39,091 bases of DNA from positions 1-39,091 of IMG/VR virus record IMGVR_UViG_3300045998_000082; one strand, 5' to 3'. The stretch is from a virus. Each line of letters begins with the position of its first letter. Position 1 is the stretch's first letter. Below are positions 32,363 to 37,125 of the stretch, in pieces. The notes beneath the pieces are model-generated. The model was not told the DNA's origin and searched no databases. It was given only the letters and a program-made list of their open reading frames with translations. Position numbers and translations under genes: made by a program.

Positions 32363-32401
32363 TAGGTTTTCTCGCATCTTTCGAGCGACAGTTAGGTTTT
32401 C
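32363..32401. repeat. Two direct repeats TAGGTTTTC spaced exactly 30 bp
   Basis: TAGGTTTTC occurs at 32363-32371 and again at 32393-32401 (start-to-start 30 bp, close to three helical turns), between the regulator stop and the first late gene. Between them lies CTCG-N7-CGAG. This AT-richer patch in a GC-rich genome is a good place for operators or activator sites that control the late unit. No clear -10/-35 pair is visible next to it. Confidence 0.5.
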
Positions 32402-32627
32402 AGGGGACGAGGTCGCGGGGGCTCACCTCCAGGGCATCCGCCAGTTCCTCCACGGTGGCGAGTGTGGGGCCCGACCTGCCACGGCCGAGTTCCAGCCGGC
32501 ACAGGTAGGCCGAGTCGGACGACGGGAGTAGCTCGGCCAGCTCCCGGAGCGAGAGGCCCCGCTCCGTTCGCACGGCCCGCACGCGCTCTCCGAACGACAC
32601 CACCAAGCTCTTTCGCTGCCTTGTCAT
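32400..32627 (-). CDS. XRE-family (Cro/cI-type) transcriptional regulator
   Basis: A 75-residue protein consisting almost entirely of one HTH_3/XRE domain: FGERVRAVRTERGLSLRELAELL (12-34), SDSAYLCRLELGRGRSGPTL (37-56), TVEELADALEVSPRDLVP (58-75). ATG 32627 has AAGG at -9 to -6. The 380-residue frame around it extends upstream through the mirror of the plus-strand genes and is discarded. It sits at the junction of the two divergent units, like a Cro/cI switch protein, and would bind the 32.63-32.76 kb region. No dimerisation or cleavage domain, so more Cro-like than cI-like. Confidence 0.85.
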   Translation of the reverse strand: MTRQRKSLVVSFGERVRAVRTERGLSLRELAELLPSSDSAYLCRLELGRGRSGPTLATVEELADALEVSPRDLVP

Positions 32628-32633
32628 GCATAC

Positions 32634-32662
32634 CTTGTAGATCTGGGATCCGCTGCGGTCAA
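32634..32662 (-). promoter_or_regulatory. Candidate sigma-70 promoter for the XRE gene (possibly leaderless)
   Basis: On the minus strand TTGACC (32657-32662) is followed after 17 nt by TACAAG (32634-32639). The -10 box ends 6 nt before the ATG at 32627, so transcription would start at or very near the start codon, as in the leaderless lambda cI mRNA from PRM. If instead an upstream start is used, the AAGG inside the same stretch serves as ribosome site. Confidence 0.45.
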
Positions 32663-32689
32663 CTACTGCGGGCACCCGTGAGGGGCTAT

Positions 32690-32718
32690 TTGACAGCAGG
32701 CGGCTGTTGTGCTCTAGT
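32690..32718 (+). promoter_or_regulatory. Strong sigma-70-like early promoter with an operator-like palindrome in the spacer
   Basis: TTGACA (32690-32695) is followed by a 17-nt spacer and TCTAGT (32713-32718) with an extended TGC at 32710-32712. This drives rightward transcription into the early genes, whose first start is at 32765 with AAAGGAA upstream. An imperfect palindrome CAGCAG-GCGG-CTGTTG (32694-32709, one mismatch) lies across the spacer and would let a bound XRE protein block polymerase. Confidence 0.68.
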
Positions 32719-32764
32719 ACATCCCGTGACCGACACCACCACCACCACCAGAAAGGAACCCGCC

Positions 32765-33088
32765 ATGACGACCGAGACCGAGACCAAGAAGACCACCACC
32801 CGCTACGCACTGGAGTGGCCGTGGGGCCGGAACATGACGACCACCCACCTGGTCCGTCGCCCGCACGCGCTCGGGACGCGCGAGGTGGTGGTGCCCGCGG
32901 CCCGCGTGTATCGGTTCCGGACGCTGGCCGAGGCCCGGCGCTGGGTGAACGCGTCCGCCCTCCGCGAGCTGCTCTGCGATGCCAGCCCCCGGGCCCGCGC
33001 CTGGGCCCGCGCTGCCCTCCGGGAGACGAGCAGGACGATGGTCCGCTGGGACGAGGACGGCGCGTACGCCGGCCGGTGGGAGCGCTAG
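32765..33088 (+). CDS. First early gene, hypothetical protein
   Basis: A 107-residue protein with AAAGGAA 6-7 nt before its ATG, about 45 nt after the predicted start of transcription. Basic and rich in Arg, Thr and Trp: TTTRYALEWPWGRNM, VYRFRTLAEARRWVNASALRELL, then RAWARAALRETSRTMVRW. No known family. Being the first gene expressed, it may act in host takeover or anti-defence, but that is only from position. Longer frames upstream lack a ribosome site. Confidence 0.66.
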   Translation: MTTETETKKTTTRYALEWPWGRNMTTTHLVRRPHALGTREVVVPAARVYRFRTLAEARRWVNASALRELLCDASPRARAWARAALRETSRTMVRWDEDGAYAGRWER

Positions 33089-33090
33089 CC

Positions 33091-33273
33091 ATGACCGACC
33101 CCGCCCCGCTCCACCGCTGCCCCCGGTGCGACGCCCCCATCCGACCCGGCGTGTGGCCCGAGACGCACTGCTCGGCGACGTGCGCCGAACTGGACCGGGC
33201 CGAGAAGCGGCAACCAGCGAAGCTGCCGCGGACGATGCGCATCCTCCCGAACGGAAAGGTGATCCTGATATGA
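33091..33273 (+). CDS. Small zinc-ribbon-type protein
   Basis: A 60-residue protein starting 2 nt after the previous stop. CPRC at residues 9-12 and a matching C-x3-C (CSATC) about 15 residues on suggest one zinc site, followed by a helical basic segment (AELDRAEKRQPAKLPRTMR) and a short hydrophobic end (GKVILI). This short treble-clef-like style is common in actinophage and proteobacterial phage early genes. Function unknown. Its stop overlaps the next ATG. Confidence 0.6.
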   Translation: MTDPAPLHRCPRCDAPIRPGVWPETHCSATCAELDRAEKRQPAKLPRTMRILPNGKVILI

Positions 33274-33557
33274 GCCAGAAGACGACGCGGATCTACTGGA
33301 CGCACCCCGAGACGGACGAGGATTTCGTAGTCGAGGCGACGGTCTCGGGGTCGTACTCGCCAGGCGGATTCCACTCCCCACCCGAGTACCCCGAGGTCGA
33401 TCTGCTCCGCGTGATCGAGGACCGGCCGGGCGGCGAGGACCGCGAGGACGTGCTGCAGTATCTGCTGGAGCATGACCGGGATCGCGGGCGACTGGAGGAG
33501 TCCGTGCTGGACCACGCCCTGCTGTACGCACCCGAGTACCACGACGAGGAGGGGTGA
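33270..33557 (+). CDS. Very acidic hypothetical protein
   Basis: A 95-residue protein from ATG 33270 (ATGA overlap). It carries about 24 Asp/Glu against 8 Lys/Arg: TRIYWTHPETDEDFVVEATV, a Pro/Tyr-rich middle (SPGGFHSPPEYPEVDLL), then acidic helices EDREDVLQYLLEHDRDRGRL. Strong acidity in a small early phage protein raises the possibility of DNA mimicry, but there is no motif to confirm it. Confidence 0.6.
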   Translation: MSQKTTRIYWTHPETDEDFVVEATVSGSYSPGGFHSPPEYPEVDLLRVIEDRPGGEDREDVLQYLLEHDRDRGRLEESVLDHALLYAPEYHDEEG

Positions 33558-34423
33558 TGGCTGCCCGCAAGAAGTGGAGAGTGGCCGGGGAGCGGCTCTC
33601 GTTCGCCGAGTACCAGGAGTTGGTCGGCGTGAACTGGACGACGCTCAAACATCTTCTGAAATCGCCGGCCCACTATTCCTACCACCTGACCCAACCCCCC
33701 GAGGACAGGCAGACCCTCATGCTGGGCCGGGCGTTCCACACCGCGGTGCTGGAGCCAGACCGATTCCCCCTCGACTATGCGGTCTACACGGGCGGCGACC
33801 GGCGGGGTCGGGAATGGGAGGCGTTCTCGGCGGCCAACTCGGGCCGGACGATCCTGAAGGAGAAGGAGTACGCCGAGGCGATCCGCATGCGGGACGCTGT
33901 CCGTGCCCACCGCCGGGCCGCTCAGTTGCTCTCGCACGGCACGCCCGAGCTGGCGATCACCTGGCCCGACCCGCACACGTCCGTCGTGTGCAAGGCCCGC
34001 CTGGACTACCTGCACCACCCGGGGGTCGTTGACCTGAAACGCACCGCATCGCTCGACGCGCGGCGCTTCGCCAACACCGCGGCGGACCTGGGCTACCACA
34101 TCCAGCTCGCCCTCTACCGGCGGGGCATCGCGGCCCTCACCGGAGTCGAGGCCACCGAGATCCCGGTGTGGATCGTCGCCGTCGAGGGTGTCCCCCCACA
34201 CGACGTGGGCGTGTTCCGAGTGGATCCGGGAGCCCTCGCCACCGGGGACGAGACCGTCACGACCCTGCTCGACACCCTCGTCCGGTGCCGGCGCACCAAG
34301 CGGTGGCCGGGCCGGTATCCCGACGAGGTTGACTGGCACCTCCCGGGCTGGGCCTACGTGACGGAGGGAGAGGACGAGACCACTGCCCCGACGATGGGGC
34401 TACAGATCGGAGGCACATCGTGA
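33557..34423 (+). CDS. RecE-like PD-(D/E)XK exonuclease (DUF3799 type)
   Basis: A 288-residue protein from ATG 33557 (overlapping TGATG; GTG 33554 is less likely). The family pattern is clear: WTTLKHLLKSPAHYSYHL (27-44), LMLGRAFHTAVLEPDRF (54-70) with His61, ELAITW with Glu131, VCKARLDYL with Asp150, VVDLKRT with Asp159 and Lys161, and GYHIQLALYRRG with Gln183. These form the metal-binding nuclease core. It digests dsDNA 5' to 3' to leave single strands for annealing. In other phages a RecT/Erf-type annealing protein is its partner; the following gene (34420-34920) is the only candidate here. Confidence 0.85.
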   Translation: MAARKKWRVAGERLSFAEYQELVGVNWTTLKHLLKSPAHYSYHLTQPPEDRQTLMLGRAFHTAVLEPDRFPLDYAVYTGGDRRGREWEAFSAANSGRTILKEKEYAEAIRMRDAVRAHRRAAQLLSHGTPELAITWPDPHTSVVCKARLDYLHHPGVVDLKRTASLDARRFANTAADLGYHIQLALYRRGIAALTGVEATEIPVWIVAVEGVPPHDVGVFRVDPGALATGDETVTTLLDTLVRCRRTKRWPGRYPDEVDWHLPGWAYVTEGEDETTAPTMGLQIGGTS

Positions 34424-34920
34424 ACGTGTTCGGCGCATTCCGGGGCGACTACATTTCGGCGGTGGAGTTCGGCGGGCGGACCCCTACCCTGACGATCCGT
34501 GAGGTCCGGGTCGTGGAGTTGGAGGACGAGAAGGGCGTGAAGCGTGGGCGTCCGGTGGTCTTTTTTTCGGACGTCCGCCGTGGGTGGGTGCTCTGCAAAA
34601 CGACCGCCCACTGCCTCGCGGCGATGTTCACAGCCGAGACCGCGACGTGGGCCGGGAAGCGGGTCACCCTGTACGAAGCCCAGGTGCAGGTCGGGAAGGA
34701 GAGGCGTCCTGGCATCCGGGTGCTCGGGAGCCCAGACATCGACAAACCGGTCGTGTTCGAGCTGCGCCTGCCCCGCAAGAAGCCGATCCGGATGTCGATG
34801 AAACCGACACCCAAGGGCGAGATCGTCTCTCCCGAGGAGCCCGAGATCGTGGACGAGGCCCCGCCACCCCGGCCGGACGACATCCCGGGGTGGGAGGTGG
34901 ACGGGACGGTGTCGCCGTGA
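34420..34920 (+). CDS. Hypothetical partner of the RecE-like exonuclease
   Basis: A 166-residue protein from GTG 34420 (GTGA overlap with the exonuclease). The N-terminal two thirds look like a small beta-barrel: RTPTLTIREVRVVELEDEKG, GRPVVFFSDVRRGWVLCKTTAHCLAAMF, then WAGKRVTLYEAQVQVGKERRPGIRVLGSPDI. The C-terminus is a Pro/Glu tail that could interact with partners (as acidic tails of SSB do). From memory, similar 'KRVTLY.A.VQVGKE...IRV.GSP' proteins occur next to phage recombination genes; unverified. Single-strand binding or annealing is inferred from the neighbour and fold style only. Confidence 0.62.
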   Translation: MNVFGAFRGDYISAVEFGGRTPTLTIREVRVVELEDEKGVKRGRPVVFFSDVRRGWVLCKTTAHCLAAMFTAETATWAGKRVTLYEAQVQVGKERRPGIRVLGSPDIDKPVVFELRLPRKKPIRMSMKPTPKGEIVSPEEPEIVDEAPPPRPDDIPGWEVDGTVSP

Positions 34921-35138
34921 GCGATCCACACGGTCTCGGGATACCAGTGGACCGGCTGCAACTCTCCCGGATCGAGGCCCTGGAGGTGCAGACCCACTGC
35001 CACGCCACGTGGGGACGGACCAGGGATGGACGCTGGTTCGTGGATCTGGTGGACGTGTGGGGAGACACCGTCCGGCGCTACCACGGGACCACCCTCCACA
35101 TCGCGGTGTCGAACGCGCTGCGCGGAGGTGGGTCGTGA
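34917..35138 (+). CDS. Small hypothetical protein
   Basis: A 73-residue protein from GTG 34917 (GTGA overlap). Contains LSRIEALEVQTHCHATWGRTRDGRWFVDLVDVWGDTVRRY, a compact alternating pattern likely to fold as beta strands, and ends in a helix (LHIAVSNALRGGGS). No family recognised. Tight overlap on both sides supports it as a coding gene. Confidence 0.58.
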   Translation: MSDPHGLGIPVDRLQLSRIEALEVQTHCHATWGRTRDGRWFVDLVDVWGDTVRRYHGTTLHIAVSNALRGGGS

Positions 35139-35467
35139 TCGGGGCCAGCCTCCAGGACATCCTCCTGCAGCGGTGCGAGGATCAAATGGCGGACCCGCGG
35201 ACGTTCAGACGGCAGGATCGGGACGAGGTCGGTAGCTGCGCGAGGCTCTGTCCCGCGTGCTGGGAACGGCCCCCGGTCGGAGCCAAGGGTAAACTTTGCG
35301 CTGTCTGCCGGGCCAAGGGATGGACGACCCTACGGTGCCGGTGCGGGCGCGTCCTCCACCGGAGGGATGTCAAGGCGTGGGGGGCGATGAAGGGGCTCTG
35401 CACAACATGCCGGCGCGCGGCTCTCTCGGAGCGCCCGTCGCCAGGGAGGCTACCATGCCCGACGTGA
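35135..35467 (+). CDS. Cys-rich zinc-binding hypothetical protein
   Basis: A 110-residue protein from GTG 35135 (GTGA overlap). It carries a run of Cys pairs: CARLCPACW, CAVCR, CRCG and CTTCR, i.e. two zinc sites of ribbon or treble-clef type, preceded by an N-terminal helix (IGASLQDILLQRCEDQMADP). It overlaps the next gene by 13 nt. Possibly nucleic acid binding; role unknown. Confidence 0.6.
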   Translation: MIGASLQDILLQRCEDQMADPRTFRRQDRDEVGSCARLCPACWERPPVGAKGKLCAVCRAKGWTTLRCRCGRVLHRRDVKAWGAMKGLCTTCRRAALSERPSPGRLPCPT

Positions 35468-35808
35468 CCAGCGACTACTGTTCCTGCCCGGACTGCCGCG
35501 CGCCGGCCGAGGTGGAGCGGCTGACGACCGCGTTGCGAGAGGAGCAGGAGGTCCACGCCGAGTGCTGCCGCCAGGCCGACACGGCGCGGGCCGAGGTGGA
35601 GCGGCTCACGAAGGCACTCGGCGAGGCGCTCGACGGGTGGGAGTACGCGGCCCCGTACAAGGGAGAGTATCTCGCCGAGAAGCATGGCGACTCGGAAGAC
35701 ATCGCCCGGCTCCGCGCCCTGATCACGCCGGGGCCCTGCCGCTGCGAGGGCCAGCCCGAGCCCGGCCCGTGGCATGAGCACGCGTGCCCCTGGTGGAGGA
35801 AACCATGA
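35455..35808 (+). CDS. Cys-rich coiled-coil hypothetical protein
   Basis: A 117-residue protein with GGGAGG upstream of ATG 35455. CSCPDC (residues 9-14) leads into a coiled coil in which VERLTTALREEQEVH and VERLTKALGEALDGW are an imperfect internal repeat, and the end has CRCEGQ and EHACPWW. Cys near both ends with a helix between suggests zinc-capped dimers. No family recognised. It overlaps the next gene (ATGA). Confidence 0.6.
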   Translation: MPDVTSDYCSCPDCRAPAEVERLTTALREEQEVHAECCRQADTARAEVERLTKALGEALDGWEYAAPYKGEYLAEKHGDSEDIARLRALITPGPCRCEGQPEPGPWHEHACPWWRKP

Positions 35809-35984
35809 TCCCGCGTCGTCGGCCGCACGTCTACCTCGTCCCTCCTCCCGATCCTCTCCGGGACTACCTACGGGCCCGCCGGCGCCGCGAGTACGACGAG
35901 GAGGGGCGCCAGGGACCGTGGGTGGGGCTGGCGGTGGTGCTGGGGCTGATCGTCGGATACCTGATCGTGATGGGGTTACCATGA
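35805..35984 (+). CDS. Small single-TM protein of the early unit
   Basis: A 59-residue protein from ATG 35805 (ATGA overlap). Basic N-terminal half (RRRPHVYLVPPPDPLRDYLRARRRREYDEEG) and one C-terminal hydrophobic segment (about 39-58, WVGLAVVLGLIVGYLIVMGL). N-in, C-terminal anchor topology. An early-expressed membrane protein could serve superinfection exclusion or membrane takeover; no direct evidence. Confidence 0.58.
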   Translation: MIPRRRPHVYLVPPPDPLRDYLRARRRREYDEEGRQGPWVGLAVVLGLIVGYLIVMGLP

Positions 35985-36184
35985 GCACTCTCCTGCGCCT
36001 GGTGCGCTACGTCACGGACGACGCTGCGGACCACCGCGATCTCGCCGAGCGCATCGCGGAGCAGATCGAGGAGCAGCACCGGGACCGGGTGCGCCTGCTC
36101 CGGTCCGTGATGCGCCACCAGCGGAGAGAGCTCGCCCGGCTGCGAGCGGAGTTAAGACGACGGAGACAGGGGGACCGGCGATGA
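35981..36184 (+). CDS. Small helical, Arg-rich hypothetical protein
   Basis: A 67-residue protein from ATG 35981 (ATGA overlap). Nearly all helix: STLLRLVRYVTDDAADHRDL, AERIAEQIEEQHRDRVRLL, then RHQRRELARLRAELRRRRQG. Likely a coiled coil with strong positive charge at the end. Its stop overlaps the start of the first repeat cassette gene, so the repeat gene is translationally coupled to it. Confidence 0.58.
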   Translation: MSTLLRLVRYVTDDAADHRDLAERIAEQIEEQHRDRVRLLRSVMRHQRRELARLRAELRRRRQGDRR

Positions 36185-36279
36185 CAGCCGCAGTCTTATC
36201 AGTGTCGTGGTTGTGGTCGCGGTCGGGGTCGGGGTCGTGGTCGTGGTCGCGGTCGCGGTCGGGGTCGTGGGCGTACTAA
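36181..36279 (+). CDS. Repeat cassette gene, copy 1: TAAV leader plus Ser-(Trp/Arg/Gly) repeats
   Basis: A 32-residue ORF, below the size usually listed, found because it shares its start with two neighbours. ATG 36181 overlaps the upstream stop (ATGA). It reads MTAAVLSVSWL, then hexamer-encoded Ser-X dipeptides with X = Trp, Arg or Gly, ending WAY. The N-terminal seven residues match copies 2 (36554) and 3 (36735) in protein and DNA. The stop TAA begins a conserved 24-nt block (36277-36300) containing AGGAGA, which serves the next gene. The predicted peptide is basic, aromatic and low-complexity; it could bind RNA or membranes or phase-separate. Function unknown. Confidence 0.6.
   Translation: MTAAVLSVSWLWSRSGSGSWSWSRSRSGSWAY
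36205..36270 (+). repeat. Hexanucleotide tract 1 (11 units of TCGNGG)
   Basis: Eleven in-frame hexamers, first codon TCG (once TTG), second codon NGG. N is T five times, C three times and G three times, never A. Unit length of 6 keeps the frame when units are gained or lost. The G-rich sense strand has runs like GGGGTCGGGG that could form G-quadruplexes in DNA or mRNA. Confidence 0.9.
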
Positions 36280-36300
36280 CCAGCAGTCAAAGGAGAATCG
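36277..36300 (+). repeat. Conserved 24-nt block after repeat gene 1 (copy a)
   Basis: Starts at the TAA stop of repeat gene 1 with TAACCAGCAGTC and continues through AAAGGAGAATCG, identical to 36710-36733. It joins a stop codon to a strong ribosome binding site (AGGAGA) for the next gene, so it behaves as the 3' end of a mobile or duplicated cassette. Confidence 0.9.
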
Positions 36301-36302
36301 CC

Positions 36303-36557
36303 ATGATGGAAGCTGGGCAGTCGGTGATCGTGCGGACGGTGACGTACCACTATACGGGTCGGATCACGGAGGTCACCGACAAGTGGATCACCCTGGACGA
36401 TGCGGCGTGGATCGCGGACAGCGGTCGGTGGGCGGACGCATTGCGGGACGGGACGCTGTCCGAGGTGGAGCCCTACCCGGGACAGGTCATGATCTCGACG
36501 GGAGCGGTGGTGGACATCTCGCCGTGGCTCCATCCGCTGCCGAGAACGCAGAAGTGA
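36303..36557 (+). CDS. Conserved-looking small protein between repeat genes 1 and 2
   Basis: An 84-residue protein, ATG 36303 (second ATG at 36306), with AGGAGA 6 nt upstream from the conserved block. It appears to be a compact beta domain: GQSVIVRTVTYHYTGRITEV, TDKWITLDDAAWIADSGRWAD, then SEVEPYPGQVMISTGAVVDI and SPWLHPLPRTQK. From memory, proteins with this 'RTVTYHYTGR...DAAWIAD.GR' pattern occur in other phages beside low-complexity repeat ORFs; I cannot verify that here. Unlike its neighbours it has normal complexity, so it may be the functional partner of the repeat peptides. The frame upstream of ATG is also open through tract 1 as a Val/Ala/Gly stretch, but the ribosome site favours 36303. 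Confidence 0.7.
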   Translation: MMEAGQSVIVRTVTYHYTGRITEVTDKWITLDDAAWIADSGRWADALRDGTLSEVEPYPGQVMISTGAVVDISPWLHPLPRTQK

Positions 36558-36712
36558 CAGCCGCAGTCATATCAGCGTCGCGGTCGCGCTCGGGGTCGGG
36601 GTCGCGGTCGGGGGCGTGGTCGCGGTCGTGGTCGGGGGCGGGGTTGCGGGCGTGGTCGCGGGCGTGGTCGCGGGCGTGGTCGCGGTGGGGGTCGGGGACG
36701 TGGTGGTATTAA
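36554..36712 (+). CDS. Repeat cassette gene, copy 2
   Basis: A 52-residue ORF from GTG 36554, overlapping the stop of the previous gene (GTGA). It reads V/M-TAAVISAS, then 21 dipeptide units dominated by Ser or Ala followed by Arg, Gly or Trp, ending TWWY. The first 20 nt match copy 1 except for the start-codon base and one internal base. Its TAA stop again opens the 24-nt conserved block. Twice the length of copy 1 owing to more hexamers, which is direct evidence for unit gain or loss. Confidence 0.6.
   Translation: MTAAVISASRSRSGSGSRSGAWSRSWSGAGLRAWSRAWSRAWSRWGSGTWWY
36578..36703 (+). repeat. Hexanucleotide tract 2 (21 units)
   Basis: Twenty-one hexamers NCG-NGG. The second-codon first base is C eight times, G seven, T six, A never. 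The first codon varies more than in tract 1 (TCG, GCG, ACG, TTG, TGG), and one unit uses CGC. A GCGTGGTCGCGG 12-mer repeats three times in the middle, suggesting recent local duplication. Confidence 0.9.
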
Positions 36713-36733
36713 CCAGCAGTCAAAGGAGAATCG
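36710..36733 (+). repeat. Conserved 24-nt block after repeat gene 2 (copy b)
   Basis: Identical to 36277-36300: TAACCAGCAGTC then AAAGGAGAATCG. Here the ribosome site AGGAGA is followed after 5 nt by the GTG of repeat gene 3, whereas copy a serves the 84-residue gene. Confidence 0.9.
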
Positions 36734-36734
36734 A

Positions 36735-36917
36735 GTGACAGCCGCAGTCCTATCAAGGTCGTGGTCGGGGGCGCGCTCGGGGTCGCGGTCGGGGTCGCGC
36801 TCGGGGCCGCGGTCGTGGACGCGGTCTTGGTCGCGGTCGTGGTCGGGGTCGCGGTTGTGGTCGCGGGCGTGGTCGCGGTCGTGGTCGGGGTCGTGGTGGA
36901 GATCGGATGTCTCCTAG
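36735..36917 (+). CDS. Repeat cassette gene, copy 3
   Basis: A 60-residue ORF from GTG 36735 with its own AGGAGA site. It reads M-TAAVLSRSW, then 23 dipeptide units (mostly Ser followed by Trp, Arg or Gly), and ends WWRSDVS. It lacks the 24-nt block at its 3' end and overlaps the start of the next gene by 11 nt, so it is the downstream edge of the cassette array. A dedicated ribosome site in front of this frame is the best evidence that the Ser-(W/R/G) frame is really translated. Confidence 0.66.
   Translation: MTAAVLSRSWSGARSGSRSGSRSGPRSWTRSWSRSWSGSRLWSRAWSRSWSGSWWRSDVS
36759..36896 (+). repeat. Hexanucleotide tract 3 (23 units)
   Basis: Twenty-three hexamers; second-codon first base is C nine times, T eight, G six, A never. 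First codons include TCG, GCG, CCG, ACG, TTG and TCT. CGC replaces CGG twice. The single AGG codon (36756-36758) lies just before the tract, in the position held by GTG and GCG in copies 1 and 2. Confidence 0.9.
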
Positions 36918-37125
36918 TCGCAGCGGACGCAGCCGGCCCCTACCGCCTCTCCGGGTGGAGCGGGAGATCGTGGTCTGGCCCTGTCCCGGTGGGTGCCGTG
37001 GGGAGTGGGCGGTCTACCGCGGGGACGAGCCCCGGCACTGGATCCGGAGGGCGGACGGGGTCCTGCTCTGTCCTGCCTGCTATCGGCGGTGGAGGCGGGC
37101 CGAGGAGCGGAAGGCGGGCAAGTGA
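36907..37125 (+). CDS. Small zinc-ribbon-like hypothetical protein
   Basis: A 72-residue protein from ATG 36907, overlapping repeat gene 3 by 11 nt. After an Arg/Pro-rich start it has VVWPCPGGCRGEW, then DGVLLCPACYRRWRRAEERKAG: two Cys pairs spaced for one zinc ribbon, with an acidic-basic linker. Stop overlaps the dpdA start (GTGA). Function unknown; one of several small Cys-rich proteins in the early unit. Confidence 0.62.
   Translation: MSPSRSGRSRPLPPLRVEREIVVWPCPGGCRGEWAVYRGDEPRHWIRRADGVLLCPACYRRWRRAEERKAGK

Noticed and set aside
32400-33542. 380-residue minus-strand ORF as one protein
   Set aside because: Only the last 75 codons form an XRE domain with its own start and ribosome site; the rest mirrors well-supported plus-strand genes.
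36181-36917. CRISPR array
   Set aside because: The repeats are contiguous 6-nt units in coding frame, without unique spacers of similar length.
36181-36917. Diversity-generating retroelement variable region
   Set aside because: No reverse transcriptase gene or template repeat is visible in the window. A-specific mutagenesis would also leave A at some sites, yet none of the 55 has A. Kept only as a question.
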